Source of the DNA: Streptomyces sp. F001 | Lineage (GTDB): Bacteria; Actinomycetota; Actinomycetes; Streptomycetales; Streptomycetaceae | Assembly: GCF_004187715.1 (NCBI RefSeq) | Contig: NZ_QZWF01000003.1 | Span: forward strand, 248,001 to 312,000 | Reading direction: 5' to 3' | DNA: 64,000 bases | Part shown: positions 28,858 through 36,772 of the stretch, in pieces | Layout: every line of letters starts with the position of its first letter | Position numbering within the stretch: position 1 is the first letter of the stretch | Program-made: the position numbers and the translations under genes | Notes under the pieces: model-generated | What the model saw: only the letters and a program-made list of their open reading frames with translations | Database searches by the model: none | Told to the model about the DNA's origin: nothing

Positions 28858-28911
28858 TTGGAAAGCGTGTTGGGGGCAACCCCTCACGAGTTCGAATCTC
28901 GTATCCTCCGC
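28858..28911 (+). repeat. attachment core copy 3
   Basis: Third exact 54-bp copy of the tRNA-Ser 3' part. Beyond the core it shares the additional bases AGCCGCC with copy 1. Confidence 0.92.
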
Positions 28912-29000
28912 AGCCGCCCGCCAGGGCAGATGAAAGGCCCCGGCGGCGACTGCGGTCAGGCAACGCCCCGCTGCGCGGACGGGCTGCGACACGGGCAGCG
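28912..29000. other. possible remnant of a third element
   Basis: GAAAGGCCCCGGCGGCGACTG after the core looks like the 5' arm of another tRNA terminator, without its 3' arm. Then follows a stretch reading RSGNAPLRGRA, closely like LSGNAPLRGRA in the DUF234 ATPase at 26345-26380. The similarity is short, so this is tentative. Confidence 0.35.
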
Positions 29001-30836
29001 TCAATCGCGGAGCTGTGCTTCCTCTCGCGTCGGCTGCGGCGGGATGCTCGCCGTGAGCGGCGCGATCGGGTGCGAGGTGGTCTGAGGCACCCCTTCGAAG
29101 CGGCTCGGGAACGGGTACTTGCGCTCCAGGAAGGTGCGGATGGCGGTCTGGGCAGCCGCCCTGGCCGTCGGGGCGGTGTCCACGTCGTTGAGGCAGAAGA
29201 AGTCGATGTCCTCCCCGGTGGCGAGGCGGGCCAGGCGCCGGCGCATGTCCGGTGTGCCCAGTTGGACGTAGCGGAAGCGGTAGTCGGCGGGGACGGCTCG
29301 GCCGGTTGCGATCGCCCAGTGGTGGTGGAGTGTGGACGCCGGGGCTACGTCGGTGGTGGAGCGGAAGCGCGAGTAGGAGGTCCGCTCGAGTTCCTCGATT
29401 CCGAGGCTCTCCATCTCCCGCATGACCGACAGCAGTTGGGGGTGCGGGGTGTGCAGCGATTTGTGCGTGATGTGTCTGCCGTGGAAGCGTCTGATGACCT
29501 CGCGGGCGTTCTTGCCGGCGGAGTTCGGGGCCGGTTCGAGTGGGTGCGGGGCGCCGACGCCGAGTTTCAGCGGGGACAGGGGGATGCGGGCGATGCCGTT
29601 GCCGTGGAAGAAGTGCTCGGCGCGTACCGGGCGGTTGATGAAGACGTCGTCGTTGAAGTAGAGGTAGTGCTCCGACAGGCCAGGGATGTGGTGCAGTCGG
29701 CTCTCTATCGCGTGCGAGTTGAAGACGGGGAGCGCGTCGGCCGGGAGGATGTCCCGGTGGTCGACCACGGTCAGGCCCTCCGCGTCCGGGTCCAGCCAGG
29801 CGGGGACCTGTGAGTCGGTCACCAGGTAGACGTGCCGGACGAACCCGGCGTACATCTCCAGCGAGCGCAGTGCGTACCTCAGTTCGTCGTGGCTGGTGTA
29901 GCGGGAGGCGCCGGTCTCGCGCGGGGCGATGACGTTGTCGGAGAGGTCCTGATGGGCACGGCGCTTCGCGGCCATCGCCGGGTCGTCCCCGTCGACCCAG
30001 GTGTACACGGCGTCGACGGGGAAGCGCACCTCGTCGATGCCCGGTTCGGCGAACGGGGCGAACGTCGGCACGCTGCGGCGGCGGCACACCACCGCGGCCG
30101 GCTGCTGCGCCGCCACCGGGAGCACCTCCGAGACCGGGTTGCGGCGCGGGGCGACGAGCGCCGGGCCGAAGACGTCCGGCAACCGGCTGCCGGGCACGGT
30201 GAGCCAGGAGGGATCCGTGCCCGGGGCAGCGGTGGCGAGGTCCCGGCCGTGCCGCCAGAACTCGATGTCGCAGCCCGTTTCGAGGCCGGTGAGGACCTGC
30301 CCTTTCGGGCCGAGGCGCACCACGCCGGTGCGGAGCACCGCGGCCCGCCTCAGCGCCCGCGGCAGCCTCCCGTCGGCCCACAGTGCCGCGTTCGTCACGG
30401 CGCCGTCCGGTCCGGCGGCGCCGACATACCCGACGGTGCCGGCGAAGCGCTGGGCGGCCCGGGCGAGGACCGCGCCGCGGTACGTCTCCTCGATGCCGAT
30501 GACCTGCCGCGACGCACCGTACCCGGGGTCGGCGGGGACCAGGAAGTACGGGACGCCGAGCCCCTCCAGCAGGCTGCACACCCGCTCGAGATCGGCTTCG
30601 ACGGCGTCCGCGGCGGTGTAGCCGACGACCGTACGGCCGTACAGCCGCATCGGTCCGAAGGTGACCCGGCGCAGTCCGGGGACGGCGGCCCGCAGGCGCC
30701 GTCGGGCCCGGGCCGCACGCAGCGCCCAGAGCCGGGCCGACAGCCAGCGCCTCAGACGCACCGGAAAGTCCCGCGCGGCCCGCATGCCCCCAAGCGTTCC
30801 GAAGCGGTGACGGATGTCCATGCCCCCCATGTCCAT
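29001..30836 (-). CDS. Stealth-family sugar-phosphate transferase, copy 1
   Basis: 611-residue Stealth protein, related to capsule hexose-1-phosphate transferases. The CR1-like segment is DAVYTWVDGDDP. CR2 spans RYTSHDELRYALRSLEMYA to VYLVTDSQVPAWL. CR3 contains HHIPGLSEHYLYFNDDVFI. CR4 contains FFCLNDVDTAP. The N-terminal third is an extra domain also present in the next gene. No signal peptide or membrane helix is seen. Three ATGs compete for the start (30836, 30830, 30821). It is 14 bases downstream of a paralogue, so the two form an operon, probably for phosphodiester-linked cell-wall or capsule polymer. Confidence 0.85.
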   Translation of the reverse strand: MDMGGMDIRHRFGTLGGMRAARDFPVRLRRWLSARLWALRAARARRRLRAAVPGLRRVTFGPMRLYGRTVVGYTAADAVEADLERVCSLLEGLGVPYFLVPADPGYGASRQVIGIEETYRGAVLARAAQRFAGTVGYVGAAGPDGAVTNAALWADGRLPRALRRAAVLRTGVVRLGPKGQVLTGLETGCDIEFWRHGRDLATAAPGTDPSWLTVPGSRLPDVFGPALVAPRRNPVSEVLPVAAQQPAAVVCRRRSVPTFAPFAEPGIDEVRFPVDAVYTWVDGDDPAMAAKRRAHQDLSDNVIAPRETGASRYTSHDELRYALRSLEMYAGFVRHVYLVTDSQVPAWLDPDAEGLTVVDHRDILPADALPVFNSHAIESRLHHIPGLSEHYLYFNDDVFINRPVRAEHFFHGNGIARIPLSPLKLGVGAPHPLEPAPNSAGKNAREVIRRFHGRHITHKSLHTPHPQLLSVMREMESLGIEELERTSYSRFRSTTDVAPASTLHHHWAIATGRAVPADYRFRYVQLGTPDMRRRLARLATGEDIDFFCLNDVDTAPTARAAAQTAIRTFLERKYPFPSRFEGVPQTTSHPIAPLTASIPPQPTREEAQLRD

Positions 30837-30850
30837 GCCCCCAGCCCCCG

Positions 30851-32548
30851 TTACTTCCGCTTCTCGAAGGGGCTCGCGAAGGGGAAGTAGTCCTCCAGGA
30901 ACTCACTCATCCGGACGCCGACCTGCTCCCGCTCCTCGGGCGGTACGTCGACGTCGTTGAGGCAGAAGAAGTCGAAGCGGCGGTTGCGGCGCAGATCGCG
31001 CAGACGCGCTTCGGCGTCCGGGCGGCTGATGTTCACATACCGGAAGCTGTACTTCCCCGGCACGCCGCGGCCGGTCATCAGCGCGTACTGGTAGAGCAGC
31101 GGGGCCGTCATGGCGATGTCCTGCGGCGAGCGGAAGCGGGACGCCGTGGTGCGGCGGACGTCCTCCTCGAACAGCTCCTCGAGCGCCTGCAGCGTGCCTC
31201 GCTGCTGCGGCAGCGGGGTGTGCATGAAGTTGTTCGTCGTCATCCGCCCGAACTTCTCCAGCAGCAGCCGACGGACGTTCTTGCTTGCGGAGTTGGTGGC
31301 CGTCTCCTCGGCGTGCGGCTTGCCGACGCCGATCTTGAGCGGGGACACCGGGATCTTCATCAGACCACTGCCGTGGAAGAAGTGCTCCGCGGTGACCCGG
31401 CGGCCGACGAACACGTCGTCGTTGAAGTACAGGTAGTGCTCCGACAGGCCCGGGATGTGGTGCAGCCGGGTCTCGATCGCGTGGGAGTTGAACACCGGCA
31501 GGACGCCCTGCGGGAAGATGTCGCGGTGGTCGACGACCGTGATCCCCGGGGCCCGGTCGTCGAGCCAGTGCGGCTTCTGGCCGTCGGTCACCAGGTAGAT
31601 GTGCCGGACGAAGTCGGCGTACATCGCGAGCGAGCGCAGCGAGTACTTCAGCTCGTCATGGCTGGTGTAGCGGGAGGCGTTGGTCTCCTTGTCCAGGATC
31701 TCGGCGATGCCGTGCTCCTGGTACCGGGCCCGCTTGGCCCGCATCTGAGGCTCCTCGCCGTCCACCCACGTGTAGACGATGTCGACGGGGAAGGTCACGT
31801 CGTTCACGGTCGGCAGGGTGAGCGGGACGAAGCTCGGCAGCTCCCGGTCACCGACCCGCACCGCGGCCGGCTTCTGCTCGGATACCGGCAGTACGTCGGT
31901 GATGCCGTTGTTCCGCGGCGCGATGAGGGACTCGGCGAAGACGTCCTCGGAGGCCTGCGGCTGCACCCTGGCCAGCCGTCGGGGCCCGTCGTCGGAGGCG
32001 AGGAGCTGTGCCCCGTCCTCCCAGAACTCGACGTCGCAGGCGAGCTCCGGCCCGGCGAGCAGCTGGCCGGAGGGCCCGAGGTGGTTCTCCCCGATCCGCA
32101 GCGTGGGGGCCGTACGCAGCGGGGCCGGCAGTACACCGTCCATGAACAGTGCGGGATTCTTGAGCTTTCCGCCGGGCAGCGGTCTGCCGATGAACACCGC
32201 CTTCCCCGCGTTCTGCGCCTCGAGGGCGGTGAGGAAGCGCTCCCGGTCGACGGCGTTCACGCCGACCGTGTGGCGCGTACGGGAGGCCGGTACGAGGAAG
32301 TAGGGGATGCCCTCCTGCTCCAGCGCGGCGACGACCAGGCCGAGGTTGGCGGCGGCCGCATCGGCAGCGCTGAACCGGGTCACGACCCGTCCGTAGAGCT
32401 GCTGGCCGCGCACCGCCACCGGGCGCAGCACCGGGTCCGTGACCGCTGCCCTGCGGCGCCGCCGCATGGTACGCAGCTGCCACACCCTCTCGGCGGCCTT
32501 CCGCTCGACTCGCGGTCGCATCCGCCGGGCAAAGGAACGCACGGTCAC
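30851..32548 (-). CDS. Stealth-family sugar-phosphate transferase, copy 2
   Basis: 565-residue paralogue of the following gene, with the same order: N-terminal domain with FSAADAAAANL, CR1 DIVYTWVDGEEPQ, CR2 RYTSHDELKYSLRSLAMYA, CR3 IPGLSEHYLYFNDDVFVG, CR4 FFCLNDVDVPPEE. GTG 32548 is chosen because AGAGGAG lies 8 bases before it; GTG 32578 and ATG 32566 are alternatives. It ends with TAA, rare here. Proteins of this family transfer sugar-1-phosphate to acceptor glycans. Confidence 0.85.
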   Translation of the reverse strand: MTVRSFARRMRPRVERKAAERVWQLRTMRRRRRAAVTDPVLRPVAVRGQQLYGRVVTRFSAADAAAANLGLVVAALEQEGIPYFLVPASRTRHTVGVNAVDRERFLTALEAQNAGKAVFIGRPLPGGKLKNPALFMDGVLPAPLRTAPTLRIGENHLGPSGQLLAGPELACDVEFWEDGAQLLASDDGPRRLARVQPQASEDVFAESLIAPRNNGITDVLPVSEQKPAAVRVGDRELPSFVPLTLPTVNDVTFPVDIVYTWVDGEEPQMRAKRARYQEHGIAEILDKETNASRYTSHDELKYSLRSLAMYADFVRHIYLVTDGQKPHWLDDRAPGITVVDHRDIFPQGVLPVFNSHAIETRLHHIPGLSEHYLYFNDDVFVGRRVTAEHFFHGSGLMKIPVSPLKIGVGKPHAEETATNSASKNVRRLLLEKFGRMTTNNFMHTPLPQQRGTLQALEELFEEDVRRTTASRFRSPQDIAMTAPLLYQYALMTGRGVPGKYSFRYVNISRPDAEARLRDLRRNRRFDFFCLNDVDVPPEEREQVGVRMSEFLEDYFPFASPFEKRK

Positions 32549-32848
32549 GTTCTGAGCTCCTCTCATGAGCCCCTGCACATCCCTGCGTTAGCCAGACAGG
32601 CGCATGCGACGGAAGGTTGTAGAAGAGTTCTCCGAGAATTAAAGAACGATGGGTTGTCCGTGCAACTGATCCACGACTGGGCGTGGTAAGGGAAGAATCC
32701 CTCGCCGTCCTTCGGTTGCCCTTCCGGTCGAATCCTGCTGCCGTGTGGCGCGCGCCGTCCTTCGATGCGCCATCCTTGTGCCCTGCCAGGGCCGTCGCCG
32801 GCCCGGAAGGCACATGGTGTTCTGTCACAGTGAGGTGTTCGCATCAGT

Positions 32849-35269
32849 ATGCGCAGCGGATCGACTCTGGCCGCATGGCTGCGCGGTCTTGACACTCCAC
32901 GGCTGGAGCGGGTCCTCGCGGCTCGTGCGGACGCCGTGTCCCCGCCGGAGCCGCGATCGGTCGGCGAACTGGCGGACCGTCTGCAGCGCCCGGCGTCGGT
33001 GGCGCTGGTGCTGCCCCGGCTCGCGCTGCCGCATCTGCAGACGGCCGAGGCGCTGGCAGCCGTGGCGTCCGTGCCGCGCGCCGGCCTGGCGCGGTTGCTG
33101 GGAGCCACGGACGAGGAGAGCGCCTGCGGGCTGGACGCGGCGCTGGACGTGCTGGCCGATCACGCACTGGTCTGGCCGGACGACAAGGGCCTGCTGCACA
33201 TGGCGGCCCCGCTGCGGCAGGCGTGGGACGCACCACTGGGGCTGGACGCACCCCTGACCCGGCTGCTGGCGGACATGACCTCCGAGGAACTGCGCTCCAT
33301 GCTGGTGGCGTCGGGCGAACGGCCCGGTGGCACCAAGCAGCAACGGCTGGCGGCTCTGGTGGATCACCACAGCGACCCGGAACGGATCGCCGCACTGGTG
33401 GCACAGGCACCCGTGGCCGCCCGGAACCTGCTTGAGCGGCGGGCGAGTTACGCGCCGGACCGGCCGGAGTTCACCGTCTTCGGGGCCCCGCAGGCCGACT
33501 CGGGGCCGGGTGTGCGCTGGGCGCTGGAGCGGGGACTGCTGGTCCAGGACCGTCACCGGTACGGAGCCGTCCGTATGCCGGCCGAGGTGGCGCTCGCACT
33601 GCGGGGAGCCGACTGGCGCGCCCCGTTCGAACCCGTCCCGCCCGTTGTGCATACGGTGCCCGTCGGCTCGGCAGAAGTGGACCGGGAGGCGGCAGCCGCG
33701 GCCACGGCGTTCGCCGCGCATGCCGCCTCGGTGCTGGCGGCGTGCGCCGCCGTTCCGCCGAAGCGGCTGAAGTCCGGCGGGGTCGGGGCACGTGAGCTGT
33801 CCCGGACCGGCAGGGCAGCGCAGTGCGACGACATCGTGGTACGTCTCGTTCTGGAAACGGCGTACGCCGCCGGGCTGCTGGCCCGGGACGGCGACCAGGT
33901 CGCGGCGACGGAAGGCTACGACGCCTGGGCGGAACGAGAACCTGCCGAGCAGCTCACCGTACTTCTCCAGGCCTGGCGGACACTGCCGCTCACCCCGACC
34001 GGGGCCCGCGACGAAGACGGCAAGGCGCTGCCCGCACTCGCCGGAGCACCGCCCTGCACCGGCTGTGTACAGGCCCGGCACGGGCTCCTCACCGCCGCAA
34101 CGCACCTTCCTGCGGGCCAGGGAGCGAAGAACGCCGCGGAACTGGGGCCGCTGGTCGCCTGGTACCGCCCGCTCGCCGATCAACTCCCCGAGGACACCAC
34201 GCCCTTCGCCACCCTGGTCCGCGAAGCGGAACTGCTCGGCATCATCGCGCGGGGTGCCCTGTCCCGTATCGGTGCCGCCCTCGAGGCCGACGACGCCGAA
34301 GCACTCGCCGTGGCCTGTCAGCGGCTGCTGCCGACGGCCACCAGGACAGCCCGCTTCGGCACCGACCTCACCGCCGTCGTCACCGGCACACCGTCCGCCC
34401 ACCTCGCCGCGCTGCTGGATGCCGTCGCCGACAGGGAAGCCGGCGGCACGGCATCCGTGTGGCGCTTCAGCCCGAGCACCGTCCGCCGCGCCCTGGACGC
34501 CGGCCGGACTCCCGACTCCCTCGCGGCCGACCTGGCCGCCGTTGCCGTCGGCGCCCTCCCCCAGCCGCTGTCGTACCTGATCCACGACACCGCGCGCAGC
34601 CACGGCCGGATGCGCGTGACCTCCGCGGCCTGCGTGATCCACGGCGAAGAACCCGCCCTCCTCGCCGAACTCGCCGCCCACCGGAAGCTCACCCGCCTCG
34701 GCCTGCGGCAGCTGGCACCCACGGTGCTGGTCAGCCGGACCCCGCTCGAGAAGACCCTGGCCGCGCTCCGGGCCGCGGGCTACGCCCCCGTCGCCGAGAC
34801 CGCTGACGGAACCGTACGGGTGGAGCAGAACCGGAGCCCCCGCGCCGCCGGCCCGGTCCCGCCGCCACGCCTGCCGGGCGGCACGGCGGGCAGGCGGAAC
34901 GCGAGCGCCCGCACACCGCAGGTCCCGGCGACCGTCGACCTGGGCGCCCTGGCCACCAGGCTGCGGGCCGCCCCACCGAGCACCCCGCAGCCCGATCCGG
35001 GCAACGGAGTCCCCTTCGACAGCGACACCGAGGAAATCGTCGCCGGGTGCGCGCGCCTGCTGTCCCTCGCCGATGTCCGTCAGCTGGCCCACGCCATCGA
35101 CGAGGGCCGGGAGGTGACCATCGAGTACGTCGCCGCCTCGGGCAGCCGCACCGTGCGCACCCTCAGCGAGCTCGAACTCGACGCGCCCTACCTGTATGCC
35201 TGGTGCCACCTGCGCGACGACGACCGCGTCTTCACCCTCTCCCGCATTCACGGTGTCATGCCCGCGTAG
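32849..35269 (+). CDS. XPB/Ssl2-like helicase-associated protein with C-terminal WYL domain
   Basis: 806-residue protein without Walker motifs. The N-terminal half is winged-helix-rich (MRSGSTLAAWLRGLDTPRLE). Residues about 500-650 match the XPB/Ssl2 N-terminal-like domain (WRFSPSTVRRALDAGRTPDS, LIHDTARSHGRM). Residues 735-806 form a WYL-like domain (VTIEYVAASGSRTVRTLSEL, VFTLSRIHGVMPA), a ligand- or nucleic-acid-sensing fold. Its role is unknown; DNA binding is likely. It is a single gene divergent from the Stealth pair. Island 1 contains a decayed relative of its C-terminus. Confidence 0.8.
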   Translation: MRSGSTLAAWLRGLDTPRLERVLAARADAVSPPEPRSVGELADRLQRPASVALVLPRLALPHLQTAEALAAVASVPRAGLARLLGATDEESACGLDAALDVLADHALVWPDDKGLLHMAAPLRQAWDAPLGLDAPLTRLLADMTSEELRSMLVASGERPGGTKQQRLAALVDHHSDPERIAALVAQAPVAARNLLERRASYAPDRPEFTVFGAPQADSGPGVRWALERGLLVQDRHRYGAVRMPAEVALALRGADWRAPFEPVPPVVHTVPVGSAEVDREAAAAATAFAAHAASVLAACAAVPPKRLKSGGVGARELSRTGRAAQCDDIVVRLVLETAYAAGLLARDGDQVAATEGYDAWAEREPAEQLTVLLQAWRTLPLTPTGARDEDGKALPALAGAPPCTGCVQARHGLLTAATHLPAGQGAKNAAELGPLVAWYRPLADQLPEDTTPFATLVREAELLGIIARGALSRIGAALEADDAEALAVACQRLLPTATRTARFGTDLTAVVTGTPSAHLAALLDAVADREAGGTASVWRFSPSTVRRALDAGRTPDSLAADLAAVAVGALPQPLSYLIHDTARSHGRMRVTSAACVIHGEEPALLAELAAHRKLTRLGLRQLAPTVLVSRTPLEKTLAALRAAGYAPVAETADGTVRVEQNRSPRAAGPVPPPRLPGGTAGRRNASARTPQVPATVDLGALATRLRAAPPSTPQPDPGNGVPFDSDTEEIVAGCARLLSLADVRQLAHAIDEGREVTIEYVAASGSRTVRTLSELELDAPYLYAWCHLRDDDRVFTLSRIHGVMPA

Positions 35270-35291
35270 GCCCCGCCCTGGTCGTTCGGGC

Positions 35292-35558
35292 TCAGTGCGC
35301 GAAGGCCGTGTTCGCCAGGAGCACGTGTACGGCCGTGCCGCCGAGGATGCTCAGGAGGGCGTTGCGGCGCCACAGGTGCAGCCCGACGGTGACGGCCAGG
35401 GCAGCCGGTGGGGCGACGGCGCGCGGCTCCGGCAACGGCAGGTCGCGCAGGCAGTAGACGACCAGGATCACCATGACGCCGGCGGGCATGCGGGTGCTGA
35501 GGTACTGGACGGTGCCGCTCGCGCGGAGGGGGGCGAGGGCCACGAAGGCCGCCCGCAT
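35292..35558 (-). pseudogene. AzlD-type amino-acid exporter subunit, N-terminally truncated
   Basis: 88 codons reading LRASGTVQYLSTRMPAGVMV, then two further hydrophobic helices. This matches the small AzlD partner of branched-chain amino-acid exporters but lacks the first membrane helix (about 20-30 residues). No azlC lies upstream. Immediately upstream is the interior of an AsnC/Lrp gene on the other strand, so a deletion has probably removed azlC and the shared promoter. Confidence 0.65.
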
Positions 35559-35572
35559 GGGGGCCGCCCTGT

Positions 35573-35910
35573 CTGCGTCGGGTCAAGCGTCTGGAAGAGG
35601 CCGGCGTCATCGCCGGCTACCGGGCCGTCATCGATCCCGAGGCCCTGGACGCGGGCTGGAAGTCCTCGTCGACGTCGAGATCTACGCCCAGGACCGCAGA
35701 ACCGTCGAGGAGTTCGAGGACACCGTGGCCTCCTATGAAAAGGTCATCGAACTCCGTCGCATGTACGGACGCCCCGACTATTTCGTCCGCGTCGCCGTCG
35801 CCGACCACGCCGCCTACGAGGCCTTCGTCACCGAGAAGCTCATGGGCCTGGCCGCGGTACATCGCCTCGAGTCCCACCTCACCATGAAGAAGATCAAGGC
35901 TGACGCCTGA
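35573..35910 (+). pseudogene. AsnC/Lrp-family regulator remnant
   Basis: Starts abruptly at LRRVKRLEEAGVIAGYRAVI, the end of an Lrp HTH; the first 35-40 residues are missing. At 35660-35666 the reading GGCTGGAAGTCC appears to have lost a G (expected GGCTGGAAGGTCC). The ligand-binding RAM domain continues in another frame (VLVDVEIYAQDRRTVEEFED to HLTMKKIKADA). It overlaps the convergent glycosylase gene by 17 bases. Confidence 0.72.
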
Positions 35911-36688
35911 GTGGCTGGCACCGCGGGCACCACATCGTGGTCCGGCCTGCCAGGCGGGACCGGCGCAGGGGGATGCCGCAGCGTGGGCAGTGCGGGTCGG
36001 GGTCGTCGCGGTGGCCGGTGAGCCAGGAGTCACGCGGTGGTACGCAGCCGGCCGTGACCGAGGAGTGCAGGGTGCGGCGCATCTGTGTGTACAGGCGCCG
36101 ACGGTCGGCCTCGGTGAGCTCGCTCGCCCGGCCGGTGGGGCGCAGTCGCGCCCGCCAGAGGATCTCGTCGGCGAGCAGATTGCCGAGTCCGGCCAGGACG
36201 GACTGGTCGGTGAGAGCGGTCTTGAGGGCGCCGCGGCGGGAGGACAGCGCGGCCTCGAACTCCTTGCGGTCCACCGCCATCGCGTCGGGGCCCTGACGGG
36301 CCAGCAACCGTGCGACATCCGCGTCGTCGGCCAGCCAGAGGCCCTGGAGCTTGCGCTGGTCGCGGTAGCGGAGCTGACGGTCCCGGCCCAGGGTGAACAG
36401 GACACGGTCGTGGGGTTCGGCGGCGTCGTCGGGACGGCCGCAGACCAGTCGACCGGTCATGCCGAAGTGCAGCATGAGGGTGTGGCCGCCGCCGGTACGG
36501 GCGAGGAGCCACTTGCCGTGGCGCTCGAGGCCGGTGAACCGCCGGCCCTCGAGCGCGTCGCGCAGCCCCCGCGCGCTCACCCCGTGCAGCACGCCGGCGT
36601 CACGCACGTCGACGCGTCGGACGACCCTGCGCAGCGCGCAGGACTCGAACACTTTCCGGAATGCCTCGACGTCTGGCAGTTCGGGCAT
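35894..36688 (-). CDS. Fpg/Nei-family DNA glycosylase
   Basis: 264-residue base-excision repair enzyme. Catalytic Pro2-Glu3 are present after Met1 (PELPDVEAF). The lysine in GLERHGKWLL and the helix-two-turn-helix region (LAGLGNLLADEILWRARL) follow. The C-terminal zinc finger is CPRCGIP ... TTMWCPRCQ. The enzyme removes oxidised bases and nicks the abasic site. The substrate range (Fpg- or Nei-like) cannot be fixed by eye. Confidence 0.9.
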   Translation of the reverse strand: MPELPDVEAFRKVFESCALRRVVRRVDVRDAGVLHGVSARGLRDALEGRRFTGLERHGKWLLARTGGGHTLMLHFGMTGRLVCGRPDDAAEPHDRVLFTLGRDRQLRYRDQRKLQGLWLADDADVARLLARQGPDAMAVDRKEFEAALSSRRGALKTALTDQSVLAGLGNLLADEILWRARLRPTGRASELTEADRRRLYTQMRRTLHSSVTAGCVPPRDSWLTGHRDDPDPHCPRCGIPLRRSRLAGRTTMWCPRCQPLRRQP

Positions 36689-36689
36689 G

Positions 36690-36752
36690 GAGGGAGCCCC
36701 CCAGCGGTCGGCCGGGCACGGTGAGCACGCTCACCTCCATGGTGGCTCCCTC
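36690..36752. promoter_or_regulatory. nested inverted repeats between fpg-like and GH42 genes
   Basis: Outer arms GAGGGAGCC / GGCTCCCTC enclose a perfect inner palindrome GTGAGC-AC-GCTCAC (36721-36734). The outer pair may terminate the galactoside operon, whose stop is 21 bases to the right. The inner one could be an operator for the glycosylase gene. Confidence 0.45.
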
Positions 36753-36772
36753 TGGGCAATGCGTTCCCGGTG

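Larger units (their letters stand above)
25550..28911. mobile_element. integrase-less tRNA-Ser island 2
   Basis: A 3.4-kb segment between att copies 2 and 3. Its arm-type repeats (25668 and 28744) match each other better than those of island 1. Cargo: an AAA-DUF234 ATPase and a truncated gene resembling HSP90-type ATPases. No integrase was recognised. Its left end (CGACATTCA and flanks) and its right end (CGCAGGTCAGAACG to GACGAACATTTGG) resemble those of island 1, so the two elements are related. Confidence 0.72.

Noticed and set aside
25550..28911. Two additional tRNA-Ser genes at 25550 and 28858
   Set aside because: Only the 3' 54 bases are present; acceptor 5' strand, D arm and half of the anticodon stem are missing.
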